The notes below the pieces were generated by a model that did no database searches, was not told the origin of the DNA, and saw only the letters and a program-made list of their open reading frames with translations. The translations under genes were made by a program, and so were the position numbers. Shown here piece by piece: positions 34,214 through 43,734 of a stretch of DNA of 64,000 nucleotides. The DNA is taken from NCBI GenBank assembly GCA_029762535.1, contig JARVGK010000008.1, forward strand, positions 1 to 64,000, given 5' to 3'. This stretch comes from Thermoplasmatota archaeon. GTDB lineage: Archaea; Thermoplasmatota; Penumbrarchaeia; Penumbrarchaeales; Penumbrarchaeaceae. Within the stretch, counting starts at the first letter, position 1. Every line of letters begins with the position of its first letter.

Positions 34214-36874
34214 TCAGTCCTCATTCGATGGGTCAATTGACTGCATTTCGCGTTTGCGGGACGTGTATTCCCTGAGAGAGTCCTCCTTGTAATCCAATAC
34301 GTCCTGTATGACCTGCTGGACATTATCCGCCTGAAGGACCACCACATCGCCCTTACGTGCCATGTCAAGGGCATACCTTGTCGCTTCCCTGCCGTCGAAC
34401 ACCATCGATATGTCCTCTTCTTTCAAACCGCCTTCGACAAGGCCTTGCTTGACGAGGCCCGCCACCTCCCCCAGGGGGCGGCCCCGCGGGTCCGTATCGG
34501 CGATGACAACATGGTCGTAGTATCTGGAGAGGGTGAGGCCGTACTCCTTGATGTCCTCATCCCTGCGGTTTCCAGTTCCTGCCGCCATGCGGATCCTCCT
34601 GCCCGGTGCCAGATGGGGTAGCAGCTCTCCAGTTGCCTTGATCGCGCCCATGTTATGTCCGAAATCTATTATCGCCTTGAAATCCCGGACCTCGATTATG
34701 TTCATCCTGCCGGGAGATAGGCCCAATGACGGGCTGAAGCTGACCAGCCCCGCCCTTATCTGCTTCTCGTTCAGGCCCAGGGCGGATGCGGCTGCCGCCG
34801 CGGCCATTGCGTTAAGGATGTTGAAGGTCGCTTTGCCCCCAAGGGTTATCGGCACCTCGACCACCTTGGCGACATTGGATGTCCACCCACCTTTCTGAAT
34901 GATGATGGTCTCGTCTTTGACGGTAACGTTCATGCTGCCTTTGTTCAGATTCTCTTTAAGGGCAGGGTTCTCGGGGTCCAATGAGAATAATATCGGCATA
35001 CCGCCTGCCTTGTCCCTGAGTTTGAGAACGATCGGATCGTCCGCGTTCAGGACGGAGTATCCTGTCTCCTTAACGGTCTCCACCACGATACCCTTCAGGT
35101 TCGCCAGGTCCTCCAAGGTATCGATGCCCCCTTCCCCGAGGTGATCGGAGGTCACGTTCAAGAGGACACCAACATCGCTCTCGTAAAAACCAAGCCCCCT
35201 TCTGAGGATCCCGCCCCTGGCCACCTCAAGGACCGCATGGTCTATGGTGGAATCCATAAGTACTACCTTTGCCCCGCCCGGGCCGCTGTAATCACCGACC
35301 AGTATGGGATCGTTGTTAACGACCACCGCATCCGTGGAGGTCATACCCACCCTGGCGCCGTTAAGTTCCAGAATGTGGGAGATCAGGCGGACGGTGGTCG
35401 TCTTGCCGTTGGTCCCGGTAACGGCAATTATCGGCACCTTGAACTCCTTTCCCGGAGGGAAGAGCATGTCAAGCACTTTTGCCGAGACGTTCCTGGGCTT
35501 TCCCTCCGAAGGGCTCAGGTGCATCCTGAACCCCGGGGCTGCATTGACCTCGATAACGGCCCCGCAGCCTTCGCATATCGGTTGGCTGAGATCGTTGGCG
35601 ATCATATCGATCCCCATCACGTTGAGGCCCACGATCTTGGATATCCTCTCGGCCATGGCCCTGTTGACCGGGTGCACATCATCCGTGACGTCGATCGCCT
35701 TCCCTCCTGCGCTCAGATTGGCCGTCGATTTGATGTAGACCTTCTCGCCCTCCCTCAACACCGTTTCGAGCGTCATCTGTTTGAACTTGAGCAGCCTCTC
35801 CGTCATGTAGTCTATCTTGATCCTTGTCAGGTTCTTTTCGTGTCCGAAACCCCTCGCTGGGTCGCTGTTGATCGCTTCGATGAGCTCCCTGATCGTTGAG
35901 GTGCCATCTCCAACAACGTAGGCTGGCTCTCTTAATGCAGCCGCGGTGAACTTCCCGTCTATGACGAGTATCCTGAAATCGAAACCCGCGATGAATCTCT
36001 CGATGAGCACCGTTCGGTTGTACTTCCTGGCCACCTCGTAGGCGATCTCGAGTTCCTCTCGTGTCCTGATATCGGTGGTTATCCCCTTTCCATGGTTGCC
36101 GGAGAGAGGTTTCACCACAACGGGATAACCGATCCTGTCCGCAATTCGGCATGCCTCATCGAGCTCCCAGGCCGAATAACCCTTTGGTACCGGAATACCC
36201 ATACGATCGAGCATCTCTTTGGCCCTCTCCTTGTCATCGGCGATCTCCACGCCTATGGATGAGGTGTTGTCCATCATCGTCGCCTGTATCCTTCTCTGGT
36301 GGACGCCGTATCCCAGCTGGACATAGCTCTCGTCGTTGAGCCTTATGACCGGTATATCCCTCTTCTTGGCCTCATCGACGATGGACTGCGTCGAGGGGCC
36401 GTAGAGGTTCTTTTCCCTTATCTCCTTGAGTTCGTAGACGACCTTCCTGATGTCCACATCCTCTCCCTTGAAAAGGCTCTCAACGATACGTACGGCGGCC
36501 CTGCCCGCCTCGATCCCGACCTGCTCATCACGGTAGCGGAAGACCACATGATAGATGCCCTTCCTTTTTGTGTCGAAGGTCTTGCCGAAACCCACCTCGG
36601 TCCTCGCCAGACACTGCAGTTCTATTGAGACATGTTCGACCACGTGCCCGGCCCAGGTCCCGTCTTCGATCCTCTTGAAGAAACCTCCCTCCGTACCAAC
36701 TGAACAACGATGTTCTCTAAGCGAAGGGATCGCCTCTTCGATCCTCTTCCTGAACCCCGGGACCTTGTCCGTGGGCGTTTCCTCCAGATCGCCGATGTCC
36801 AGTTCCATGAACACTGTCGGATATCGGCTGTAGTAATTCGGACCTCTGAGAGCGCGTATCTCCAATATTTCCAT
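34214..36874 (-). CDS. cphA: Cyanophycin synthetase
   Basis: 886 residues from ATG 36874, chosen because GGGGGG lies 7 nt upstream and CphA proteins start M(K/E)ILEIRALRGPN. Domains: N-terminal CphA domain to about 160; ATP-grasp about 165-480 with VVKPLSGNHGKG; Mur-ligase domain with TGTNGKTTT near 484-492 and the catalytic-type GPGGAK and STDAVV segments. The synthetase adds Asp to the backbone and Arg to its side chains. The full three-domain length agrees with characterised enzymes. Two other in-frame ATGs (36880, 36892) are possible starts. Confidence 0.93.
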   Translation of the reverse strand: MEILEIRALRGPNYYSRYPTVFMELDIGDLEETPTDKVPGFRKRIEEAIPSLREHRCSVGTEGGFFKRIEDGTWAGHVVEHVSIELQCLARTEVGFGKTFDTKRKGIYHVVFRYRDEQVGIEAGRAAVRIVESLFKGEDVDIRKVVYELKEIREKNLYGPSTQSIVDEAKKRDIPVIRLNDESYVQLGYGVHQRRIQATMMDNTSSIGVEIADDKERAKEMLDRMGIPVPKGYSAWELDEACRIADRIGYPVVVKPLSGNHGKGITTDIRTREELEIAYEVARKYNRTVLIERFIAGFDFRILVIDGKFTAAALREPAYVVGDGTSTIRELIEAINSDPARGFGHEKNLTRIKIDYMTERLLKFKQMTLETVLREGEKVYIKSTANLSAGGKAIDVTDDVHPVNRAMAERISKIVGLNVMGIDMIANDLSQPICEGCGAVIEVNAAPGFRMHLSPSEGKPRNVSAKVLDMLFPPGKEFKVPIIAVTGTNGKTTTVRLISHILELNGARVGMTSTDAVVVNNDPILVGDYSGPGGAKVVLMDSTIDHAVLEVARGGILRRGLGFYESDVGVLLNVTSDHLGEGGIDTLEDLANLKGIVVETVKETGYSVLNADDPIVLKLRDKAGGMPILFSLDPENPALKENLNKGSMNVTVKDETIIIQKGGWTSNVAKVVEVPITLGGKATFNILNAMAAAAAASALGLNEKQIRAGLVSFSPSLGLSPGRMNIIEVRDFKAIIDFGHNMGAIKATGELLPHLAPGRRIRMAAGTGNRRDEDIKEYGLTLSRYYDHVVIADTDPRGRPLGEVAGLVKQGLVEGGLKEEDISMVFDGREATRYALDMARKGDVVVLQADNVQQVIQDVLDYKEDSLREYTSRKREMQSIDPSNED

Positions 36875-36888
36875 ATTCATACCCCCCG

Positions 36889-37761
36889 TCATCTGCAAAC
36901 CAGTTCCAAGCATTCCATGTCCTCTGGCTTGAGGTACTTCATTTCCTTTAAATTATAACCATAACCCCGGACCAGAGTATGAAGATGTACGTTCTCCACA
37001 GCGATCGCATCACCTTGTTTGATAGTTGTGATGTTCGAATACCTGATGTGGCGCCCGTCGAATATCACAACAAGACCCGATCCTATGGCCTTTATTATAT
37101 GCCCCCTCTCTATGACGACACCGGTGTTCTCCCCGAGGCCCAAGCCTATATGTCCTGGGTTGGTGCTCGCTATCTGCATCAAGCGGCTGAACCTTCCCCT
37201 TTTTATGAAATGACTGTCGATAATCACGTTGTTTATGAGTCCGATCCCGGCGGTCACATTGACGGTTCCTTTAAGGATCGCTTCCGAGGCCTCCCCGCCG
37301 TAGATCATGGTCTCCGACATCGCGCTCGCTCCCGCGCTAGTTCCGGCGATGATCGCTCCGTCGTTGAAATACCTGGACCTGACCTCTTTGAGGATCCCGG
37401 TCCCTCCGAGAATGCTTGTTATGCGGAGTTGGTCTCCGCCTGTGAAGAATATGATGTCCGCCTCATGGACCCTGGCTATTAACGACCCATCATTCCCCTT
37501 ATCACGACTATCAACATGCATCAGATCTATATCGTTCCCGCCTATCTTCCCGAAGGCTTTGAGATACTGTTTCCCAACCTCGTTTGGGATCTCGCTCGCG
37601 GTCGTGATGACCTCGATCCTGACGACATCCTTCCTCGCCAGGGATATGATCGTCCTCAGGATCGAAAGATCGTGCTTCTTGTCCTCGTTGCCTCCGACGG
37701 CGACCAGGATCCCTTTCGGTTCCTGAAAGGACGACGGCCCTCTTTCCGAGAAATGGGTCAT
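36889..37761 (-). CDS. cphB: Cyanophycinase
   Basis: 290 residues, S51 family. The nucleophile elbow AGTSAGASAMS places Ser142; FFTGGDQLRIT at 106-116 and NDGAIIAG support the family. It releases beta-Asp-Arg dipeptides from the polymer. It has no signal peptide, so it acts inside the cell. TATA-like TTTAAATAT lies about 30 nt upstream of the start, and the gene is the first of the operon with cphA and the M20 peptidase. Confidence 0.93.
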   Translation of the reverse strand: MTHFSERGPSSFQEPKGILVAVGGNEDKKHDLSILRTIISLARKDVVRIEVITTASEIPNEVGKQYLKAFGKIGGNDIDLMHVDSRDKGNDGSLIARVHEADIIFFTGGDQLRITSILGGTGILKEVRSRYFNDGAIIAGTSAGASAMSETMIYGGEASEAILKGTVNVTAGIGLINNVIIDSHFIKRGRFSRLMQIASTNPGHIGLGLGENTGVVIERGHIIKAIGSGLVVIFDGRHIRYSNITTIKQGDAIAVENVHLHTLVRGYGYNLKEMKYLKPEDMECLELVCR

Positions 37762-37923
37762 GGAAGCATGACTTGAGTTTCAGAAGATATTTAAACCCAC
37801 GCTCCAACCGGCCTATAACCGCTCACGGCGATGTATGTTCCAGAATACCGGGGTATATACATTAATAAAGCAAGAATCGATGCGGTATGGGCCGGATCAC
37901 TTAACGGTAAAGGATGTGCGGAT

Positions 37924-39345
37924 ATGACGGATAGCGACAACACGATGGAGATCATCGTCGTCGGACTGGGTGCGAGCGGCCTCTACGCGGCAAAGAGCGC
38001 ACTCAGCCAGAACAGACAGGGCCATGTGACCATCATCGAGAAAAGGGATTTCGACCAGTTCTCACCCTGTGGCCTACCGTTCGTCATAGAGGGTATCGTT
38101 CCTGACTTCGAACACCTCAAACACGTCGTCCCCGAGGTAAAAGGGAAGCTATCCAAGCTCCTGAGGCACGAGGTCCTCTCGGTGGATCATGATAACAGGA
38201 CCTTGAAGGTAAGGGACCTCTCCACGAATGAAGATAAGGATATCGGGTACGACGCATTGATACTTTCGAACGGGTCGATCCCAGTGAACCTTCCCATCCC
38301 GGGAGCGAAAGAACTGCTGGGAAAAGGGGTATTCTTCTGCTCGAGCATCGACGATTCATCGGACATACTTGAAACCGCACTCAACGCTCCAGGAAAAAGG
38401 GCCGTTGTGGTCGGAGGAGGTGCCATAGGCCTCGAGGTCGCAGTGGCCTTGAAGGAAAGAGGGTTGGACGTATGCGTGACGAAGAGAACCCCTCCCCCGT
38501 TCCCGAGGAACCTCGACCCCGAAATGGGGAAACTGATAACCGACCATCTCATAGAGCTGGGCATCGATGTGAGGTTCGGCAAGGGAATCGACGCCATAAA
38601 CGGGAGCGACATTGTGACCTCCGTCACCATTCAGGGGGAGGAGGTCCCCTGCGACCTCGTCGTGATGGCGGTAGGTACACGACCCAACACCTCACTGGCC
38701 GAAAGCACAGGCTGCTTGACGGTCAGGGACGGTATAGTGGTCGATAACAGGATGGAGACGACCGTCAAAGGGATCTTCGCCACGGGGGACTGCGTCAGGA
38801 CATATTCCCGCATCGACGGCACGTCGGCCACCATGCAGCTTGCCACATCCGCTTTCAGGCAGGGCATGGTAGCCGGGACCAATGCCGCAGGAGGCAATGT
38901 GGGATATGATGGTGTGCTCAACACGTTCCTCACCAAGATAGGGAGGTTGGAGATCGCATCCACCGGATACACGCTCGAGCAGGCGAAGGCCTTGGGATAT
39001 GATGCGATCGGGATATCGACCAGGAAGGAGATCAAGCCCCATTACATGCCCGACTGCCCCGATATCAACCTCAGGGTCGTATGCGAGAAGATTGACGGCA
39101 GGATACTAGGCTTCCAGGCCGTCGGCGAACAGGGCGCCGGGTGGAGGGCAAATATATTCGCCCTTGCGATACAGGCAAGGATGACCTTGCAGGATATCAT
39201 GGATGCTGAGCTGTCCTACAATCCTCCGGTATCCCAGATGTACGATCCGATCTACCAGCTTGTCGAGATAGCCCTCAAGAGGCTGAGGCTGGAATTCCCT
39301 TCCCCGAAGGAGGTCTTCATTCCGGATGAGCAGAAGAGGTGGTAG
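37924..39345 (+). CDS. FAD-dependent pyridine nucleotide-disulfide oxidoreductase (CoA-disulfide-reductase/Nox-like)
   Basis: 473 residues from ATG 37924; the longer frame to 37831 has no signal or family match. FAD-binding GLGASG at 14-19, single redox Cys49 in SPCGLPF, NAD-binding VVVGGGAIGLEVA near 160, ATGDC near 290, and a C-terminal dimer domain ending with NPPVSQMYDP. A single active-site Cys points to CoA disulfide reductase, NADH oxidase or a related polysulfide/peroxide reductase. It is followed by a metallo-beta-lactamase gene overlapping by 7 bp. Confidence 0.85.
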   Translation: MTDSDNTMEIIVVGLGASGLYAAKSALSQNRQGHVTIIEKRDFDQFSPCGLPFVIEGIVPDFEHLKHVVPEVKGKLSKLLRHEVLSVDHDNRTLKVRDLSTNEDKDIGYDALILSNGSIPVNLPIPGAKELLGKGVFFCSSIDDSSDILETALNAPGKRAVVVGGGAIGLEVAVALKERGLDVCVTKRTPPPFPRNLDPEMGKLITDHLIELGIDVRFGKGIDAINGSDIVTSVTIQGEEVPCDLVVMAVGTRPNTSLAESTGCLTVRDGIVVDNRMETTVKGIFATGDCVRTYSRIDGTSATMQLATSAFRQGMVAGTNAAGGNVGYDGVLNTFLTKIGRLEIASTGYTLEQAKALGYDAIGISTRKEIKPHYMPDCPDINLRVVCEKIDGRILGFQAVGEQGAGWRANIFALAIQARMTLQDIMDAELSYNPPVSQMYDPIYQLVEIALKRLRLEFPSPKEVFIPDEQKRW

Positions 39346-40070
39346 TCACGCCAGAGGAAGTTATCGCATCGAAATGGCATCTGCTCAAGGATGGGACCTT
39401 CGAGATCGATGGCGGATTCCTGGTATACGGCGTCCAGAAATACTACGGGAAGAAATTGACCGCGCATCTCAAACCACTATATGTCGAATCGGGGGATGAA
39501 AGGATACTGATAGACACCGGGATCGGCGATCCCCCGGAGAGGTATTCCTCGACCTACAAGGTGAGGAAGGATGAGGACCTGATGGGATCTCTCAAAGGGA
39601 TCGGCCTCTCTCCCGAGGACATAACGATGGTGATCAACACCCACCTTCACTTCGACCATACGGGCTACAACACGTCTTTCACCAACGCGAGATTCCTCTC
39701 CCAGGTCGATGAGATAAGGTACAGCGCACAGCCAGACAGGTTCCAAAAAGGGGCTTATCTCAAGGACAATATCAAGGACATCGATTTCTTGGCGCTCGAT
39801 GGGGAATGCGAGGTGGCGCCAGGCGTGACCGTTATACCCACACCAGGTCATACGCCCGGACATCAATCGGTCATAGTCGAGCTTGAGCAAGAGGTCCTTA
39901 TCTATACGGGCGATGTCTCTCCCTTGAGGATCAACCTGGAAAAGGACCTGATCGTAGGGGTCCTCCACGACCCTGTGGCGGCGCAGAGGTCCCTATCGAT
40001 TTTATGCGCCCTCTCGGACTGGTTCCCTGAAAAGCTCAAGAGATACATATTCAGCCATGACATGGAGTGA
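39339..40070 (+). CDS. Metallo-beta-lactamase fold hydrolase
   Basis: 243 residues from GTG 39339, within the end of the preceding gene. Zinc motif HLHFDH at 102-107, then PTPGHTPGHQS and YTGDVSP, ending with FSHD. The overall form is like N-acyl homoserine lactonase (AHL lactonase) proteins of archaea, but substrate is unknown. It overlaps alaS by 4 bp (GTGA), so it is in an operon with flanking genes. Confidence 0.8.
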   Translation: MVVTPEEVIASKWHLLKDGTFEIDGGFLVYGVQKYYGKKLTAHLKPLYVESGDERILIDTGIGDPPERYSSTYKVRKDEDLMGSLKGIGLSPEDITMVINTHLHFDHTGYNTSFTNARFLSQVDEIRYSAQPDRFQKGAYLKDNIKDIDFLALDGECEVAPGVTVIPTPGHTPGHQSVIVELEQEVLIYTGDVSPLRINLEKDLIVGVLHDPVAAQRSLSILCALSDWFPEKLKRYIFSHDME

Positions 40071-42748
40071 TCCATACGCTTACCGAGAAGGAGATGAAAC
40101 AGAGGGTAAAGGAGGAGGCCTCGAGGGACCCTGACCGCTTCTTCCCCACCGGGAAGATGAAGGAAATGGGGCTGATGAGAAGGACATGCCCTAAATGCGG
40201 GACCTTCTTCTGGAGCGCTGATGCGGAACGGACCCTCTGCGGTGAACCAGCATGCCTTGGGGGCTACTCCTTCATAGGAAGGAAGAGCTGCAAGCATAGA
40301 ATGGATTTCATCGGCGTCTGGAAGAGGTTCTCCGAACTGTTCTCCAGTAGGGGTTACACCCCCATCAAGAGATATCCATCTATCTCACGATGGAACTCGA
40401 CATCGGAGTTCACCCTGGCCTCGATCACCGACTTTCAGCCCTACGTCGTCCGCGGAGCGGTCAAACCACCGGCCAACCCCCTGGTGGTACCTCAGACATG
40501 CCTGAGGTTCAACGATGTGGACAACGTTGGAATAACGGGCAGGCACAACACGGGTTTCATAATGATAGGGCAGCATGCCTTCGAGCCGGAGCGGAGTTTC
40601 GATCAGGACAGGTATTTCGAAGATATCCATGCCTGGCTGGTTGAGGGCATGGGGATCCCTCTCACGGAGATCGTCTATCATGAGGACGCATGGGCAGGGG
40701 GTGGGAACTTCGGATGCTCCCTGGAGTTCTTCTCCGGGGGGCTCGAGATCGGGAACCAGGTCTATACTATGTACGAGCGGGATGGAGATTCCCTTAAAGG
40801 ACTTGATATTCGGGTACTTGACATGGGAATGGGGCAGGAGAGGCCAGCATGGTTCTCGCACGGCACCCCTACGTCCTACGAGCCCAACTTCCCGACCGTT
40901 ATGGAGAGGCTGTTCAAGATCGCCGGGATCGGTCCTGAAGGTGAGGAGAAGGAGCTGATGATGAGATTCCTGCCCTATTCCGGCCTCCTGAACCTTGAGG
41001 AAGTGGATGACATCGACAAAGTATGGGCTGATATAGCCGAAAGGATAGGAGCCGAAGAGGGGCTGCTGCGGCGCAGCGTTATGATCAACGCGGCCCTCTA
41101 TTCGATAGCGGACCATGCCAGAGGGCTTCTGTTCGCCCTTACGGACGGGGGGCTGCCATCGAACTCCGGCGGAGGATACAATCTCAGGCTCATCTACCGC
41201 AGGGCCATGAACTTCATAGAGAAGTACGGCTGGAACCTGGACATGGGCGATGTCTGCCACTGGCATGCGGAATACCTTAAACCCCAGTTCCCAGAGATGC
41301 TGGATTCCTTATCCGAGGTGCGTGAGATCATTGACCATGAGAGGGGGAAATTCCTCCAGACCAGAGAGAAAGCCAGGTCTACCGTCATAAAGCTCAAGGA
41401 AAAGGAGATGCGCGGGCAGAGGGTCTCAGTGGATGATCTTATAATGCTCTACGATTCGCAGGGTATTACCCCTGATCTTATGCTGGACTCGGGCCTCGAC
41501 GTATCGGTCCCGCCGGACTTCTACGCCAGGGTCTCGGCCCTGCACGAAGCAACGGAGCCATCGGCACGAACCGGGAAGGAGTTCCAATACGAACTTTCCA
41601 CCATACCCGAGACGAAGATACTTTATTACGACGACTACCTCATGGTCGAGTTCGAGAGCGAGGTCATGGCTGTGATCGAAGATAACGTGATATTGAAGGC
41701 TACCGCCTTCTACCCGACCTCGGGGGGGCAGCTCCATGACATCGGTTCCCTCCATGGGCCATCCGATCTCCGGGTAACGGAGGTCTTCAAGCAGGACAGG
41801 GTCATCCTCCACAAGGTCAGCGGAGATCTCTCAAAATGGAGCGCTGGCACAAAGGCCAGAGGGCATATAGATGAGGAGCGCAGGAGACAGCTTGCCCAGC
41901 ACCACACATCGACCCACATCATAAACGGAGTGGCCAAATCCATACTGGGAGGCCATATCTGGCAGGCCGGCGCTGAGAAGACCGAGGAGAAGGGCAGGCT
42001 CGACATCACCCATTACGAGTCTCTGAGCCCATCTCAGCTCGAGTCGATAGAGGAGAGGGCCAACGAGATAATTTCCTCATCCCTGCCAGTCAGATCGATG
42101 GTACTTGCCAAGGACGAGGCCGAGAGAAGGTTCGGATTTCGGCTTTATCAGGGTGGTGCCGTCCCCGGCGAGACGCTGAGGATCATCGACATCGACGGGC
42201 TGGATACTGAGGCTTGCGGCGGAACACACCTGAAGAACACGTCCGAAGCGGTTCGCATAATACTTCTCGGTACCAAGAAGATCCAGGACGGCATCGTCAG
42301 GATAGAATACGTGGCGGGCAAAAGAGCGAGGGATATATACGAGTCCGATCTGGACCATCTCCTTCGGGCCATGGCCGTGCTTTCGATAGATGATCCGCAC
42401 GACCTCGTTAGTGCCTGCGAGCGCGTCTTCAACCTCTGGAAAACGGCCAGAAAGCTACGCGCTAGGATCAGGTCAGCAAATCCCGATAGTGCGAATGGGG
42501 AGAAGGAAGATGCCCTTGTAATTCTGAGAGGGGATCCTGCCTACCCTTATCTTGAGTCCTATCGGAAATTGGGCCGGCCTACGGACATCGGAGGGGTCGA
42601 TCCCAACTCGGTGAAGAAAATAATGAGGCCGCACGAGTATGTGACCAGGGCCGCACAATCCTTCAAAGTGCAGAAAGAGCATCTGGGAAAGACCATCTTA
42701 AGGTTTCTATCAGAGACAGATTCGTTCGAGGAGGACATACAGAGGTGA
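40067..42748 (+). CDS. alaS: Alanyl-tRNA synthetase, archaeal type
   Basis: 893 residues from GTG 40067. It has the archaeal N-terminal zinc segment (CPKCGTFFW, LCGEPAC near residues 39-62), then the class II core (RFNDVDNVG, GGGNFGCSLEFF), the tRNA recognition helix region, the editing domain with HHTSTHI and CGGTH, and a shortened C-Ala domain. It charges tRNA(Ala) and clears Ser-tRNA(Ala). It ends an operon with the preceding two genes. Confidence 0.95.
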   Translation: MIHTLTEKEMKQRVKEEASRDPDRFFPTGKMKEMGLMRRTCPKCGTFFWSADAERTLCGEPACLGGYSFIGRKSCKHRMDFIGVWKRFSELFSSRGYTPIKRYPSISRWNSTSEFTLASITDFQPYVVRGAVKPPANPLVVPQTCLRFNDVDNVGITGRHNTGFIMIGQHAFEPERSFDQDRYFEDIHAWLVEGMGIPLTEIVYHEDAWAGGGNFGCSLEFFSGGLEIGNQVYTMYERDGDSLKGLDIRVLDMGMGQERPAWFSHGTPTSYEPNFPTVMERLFKIAGIGPEGEEKELMMRFLPYSGLLNLEEVDDIDKVWADIAERIGAEEGLLRRSVMINAALYSIADHARGLLFALTDGGLPSNSGGGYNLRLIYRRAMNFIEKYGWNLDMGDVCHWHAEYLKPQFPEMLDSLSEVREIIDHERGKFLQTREKARSTVIKLKEKEMRGQRVSVDDLIMLYDSQGITPDLMLDSGLDVSVPPDFYARVSALHEATEPSARTGKEFQYELSTIPETKILYYDDYLMVEFESEVMAVIEDNVILKATAFYPTSGGQLHDIGSLHGPSDLRVTEVFKQDRVILHKVSGDLSKWSAGTKARGHIDEERRRQLAQHHTSTHIINGVAKSILGGHIWQAGAEKTEEKGRLDITHYESLSPSQLESIEERANEIISSSLPVRSMVLAKDEAERRFGFRLYQGGAVPGETLRIIDIDGLDTEACGGTHLKNTSEAVRIILLGTKKIQDGIVRIEYVAGKRARDIYESDLDHLLRAMAVLSIDDPHDLVSACERVFNLWKTARKLRARIRSANPDSANGEKEDALVILRGDPAYPYLESYRKLGRPTDIGGVDPNSVKKIMRPHEYVTRAAQSFKVQKEHLGKTILRFLSETDSFEEDIQR

Positions 42749-42768
42749 TGAAGGGCTCAGGTTCATGA

Positions 42769-42776
42769 TTTTTTTT
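42769..42776 (+). terminator. T8 terminator after alaS
   Basis: Eight T residues start 20 bp after the alaS stop, flanked by ATGA and CAT. A run this long is a good archaeal terminator. A TATA-like GTTATATTG at about 42792-42800 then begins the next unit. Confidence 0.6.
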
Positions 42777-42917
42777 CATAATGGCGGAACAAACGTTATA
42801 TTGAGAAAACTCCAATTCCATTTGGATGGTAGGACCCCCTTCAGACAGCACATGCCATATTGATGATATCATCGACCGATCCAGTAAATTCTCGGAGATG
42901 GTATCCTGAAGGGCACG

Positions 42918-43271
42918 GTGATGATCGTGGATGACGAGGATTTCATCCACCAGCTGTACAATGACATTCTGGAAATGCACGGTTACAAGGTGATCGCGAG
43001 CGCGTTCGATGGGGATGATGCGGTGGACATGTTCTTGGCCATGGAAGATAGGCCTGACATCATAATCATGGACCACCGCATGCCTCGAAAGGACGGTGTG
43101 GACGCCATGGTCGATATCAGGCTTGTGGACAGGAAGACACGTATAATTTTCGCCTCAGCTGATGGGACGGTCCGGGACAAGGCAATGGGGGCGGGAGCGG
43201 ATGGTTTCCTACTCAAGCCTTTCAAGATATCGGAGCTTTTGGGATCGCTCGACCCCGATGCGGACCGATGA
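42918..43271 (+). CDS. CheY-like single-domain response regulator
   Basis: 117 residues starting at GTG 42918 (ATG 42921 equally possible). Acidic pocket VDDED at the start, phosphoacceptor Asp52 in IIIMDHRMPRKDG, switch Ser80 in FASAD and Lys100 in LLKPF. No output domain is present. No histidine kinase is nearby, so its partner lies outside the window. It precedes the RNase P RNA promoter. Confidence 0.9.
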   Translation: MMIVDDEDFIHQLYNDILEMHGYKVIASAFDGDDAVDMFLAMEDRPDIIIMDHRMPRKDGVDAMVDIRLVDRKTRIIFASADGTVRDKAMGAGADGFLLKPFKISELLGSLDPDADR

Positions 43272-43285
43272 GTCCCACCATACGG

Positions 43286-43292
43286 TTTTATA
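43286..43292 (+). promoter_or_regulatory. TATA box of the RNase P RNA gene
   Basis: TTTTATA lies 26 nt upstream of the predicted 5' end of the RNA. It is 14 bp after the response regulator stop. Confidence 0.6.
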
Positions 43293-43312
43293 GCAGGGCC
43301 CCCTCTACAGGT

Positions 43313-43643
43313 CTCCGGGCCGAGAGAAGGCGGATGGCCGACGGTGGCCCATGAGGCCGCTGGGGAAAGTCCTCCCTCGTCGGGATGCCCGGGCCGGGCG
43401 CAAGCCCGGGGCGCGAGAGCGTCGGCAATGGAGCAGAAACGACACCACCGCGTATAATGGGATGATGGGATATGTCCCGGACGTCTGCGCGGATAGGATG
43501 AAACGGCCAACCCCCCGGGGAGCAAGCCCAAATGTCCGATACGACCCCATCCCGGGATCGGAAGGTAGGGCGCTCAGATAGATGCCATCTACCCGCTTCC
43601 GCGGGAAAACAGAAGGAGGCTTATGTCCTTGACTCGACCCGCA
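43313..43643 (+). ncRNA. rnpB: RNase P RNA (archaeal type A)
   Basis: Universal core elements are present in order: CR-I GGGGAAAGTCCTCCCT at 43362-43377; AGCAGAAACGACA at 43433-43445; GGGAGCAAGCCCAAATG near 43518-43534; CR-V ACAGAAGGAGGCTTAT at 43609-43624. P4 pairs AAG-U-CCTCC (43367-43375) with GGAGGCTT (43615-43622), with the conserved bulged U. The terminal helix P1 can be drawn from CGGGCCGAG (43316-43324) and CTCGACCCG (43633-43641) with one mismatch. Ends are set from this helix and the TATA box; error is about 5-10 nt. Confidence 0.93.
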
Positions 43644-43734
43644 CTATCCCATCAGCGAACAGTTTAATTACATGCATCCTTTTCCAATGAAAAAACCCGA
43701 CAATGGGATCGGATCTTCGAAGTGGTGCTGTATC

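Noticed and set aside
34213-34374. N-terminal extension of the M20 peptidase
   Set aside because: It reads through the 3' end of cphA in another frame and has no family match; ATG 34212 fits the family start.
37831-37923. N-terminal extension of the flavoprotein
   Set aside because: No signal peptide or homology-like pattern; the FAD-binding strand begins just after ATG 37924.
39339-40070. Quorum-quenching lactonase
   Set aside because: The zinc motif is shared by many metallo-beta-lactamase-fold enzymes, so I keep only the fold-level name.
42861-42908. Possible box C/D guide RNA (TGATGA followed by CTGA)
   Set aside because: The internal D' and C' boxes are missing, and the CTGA falls near the response regulator start. 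The pattern is too short to trust.
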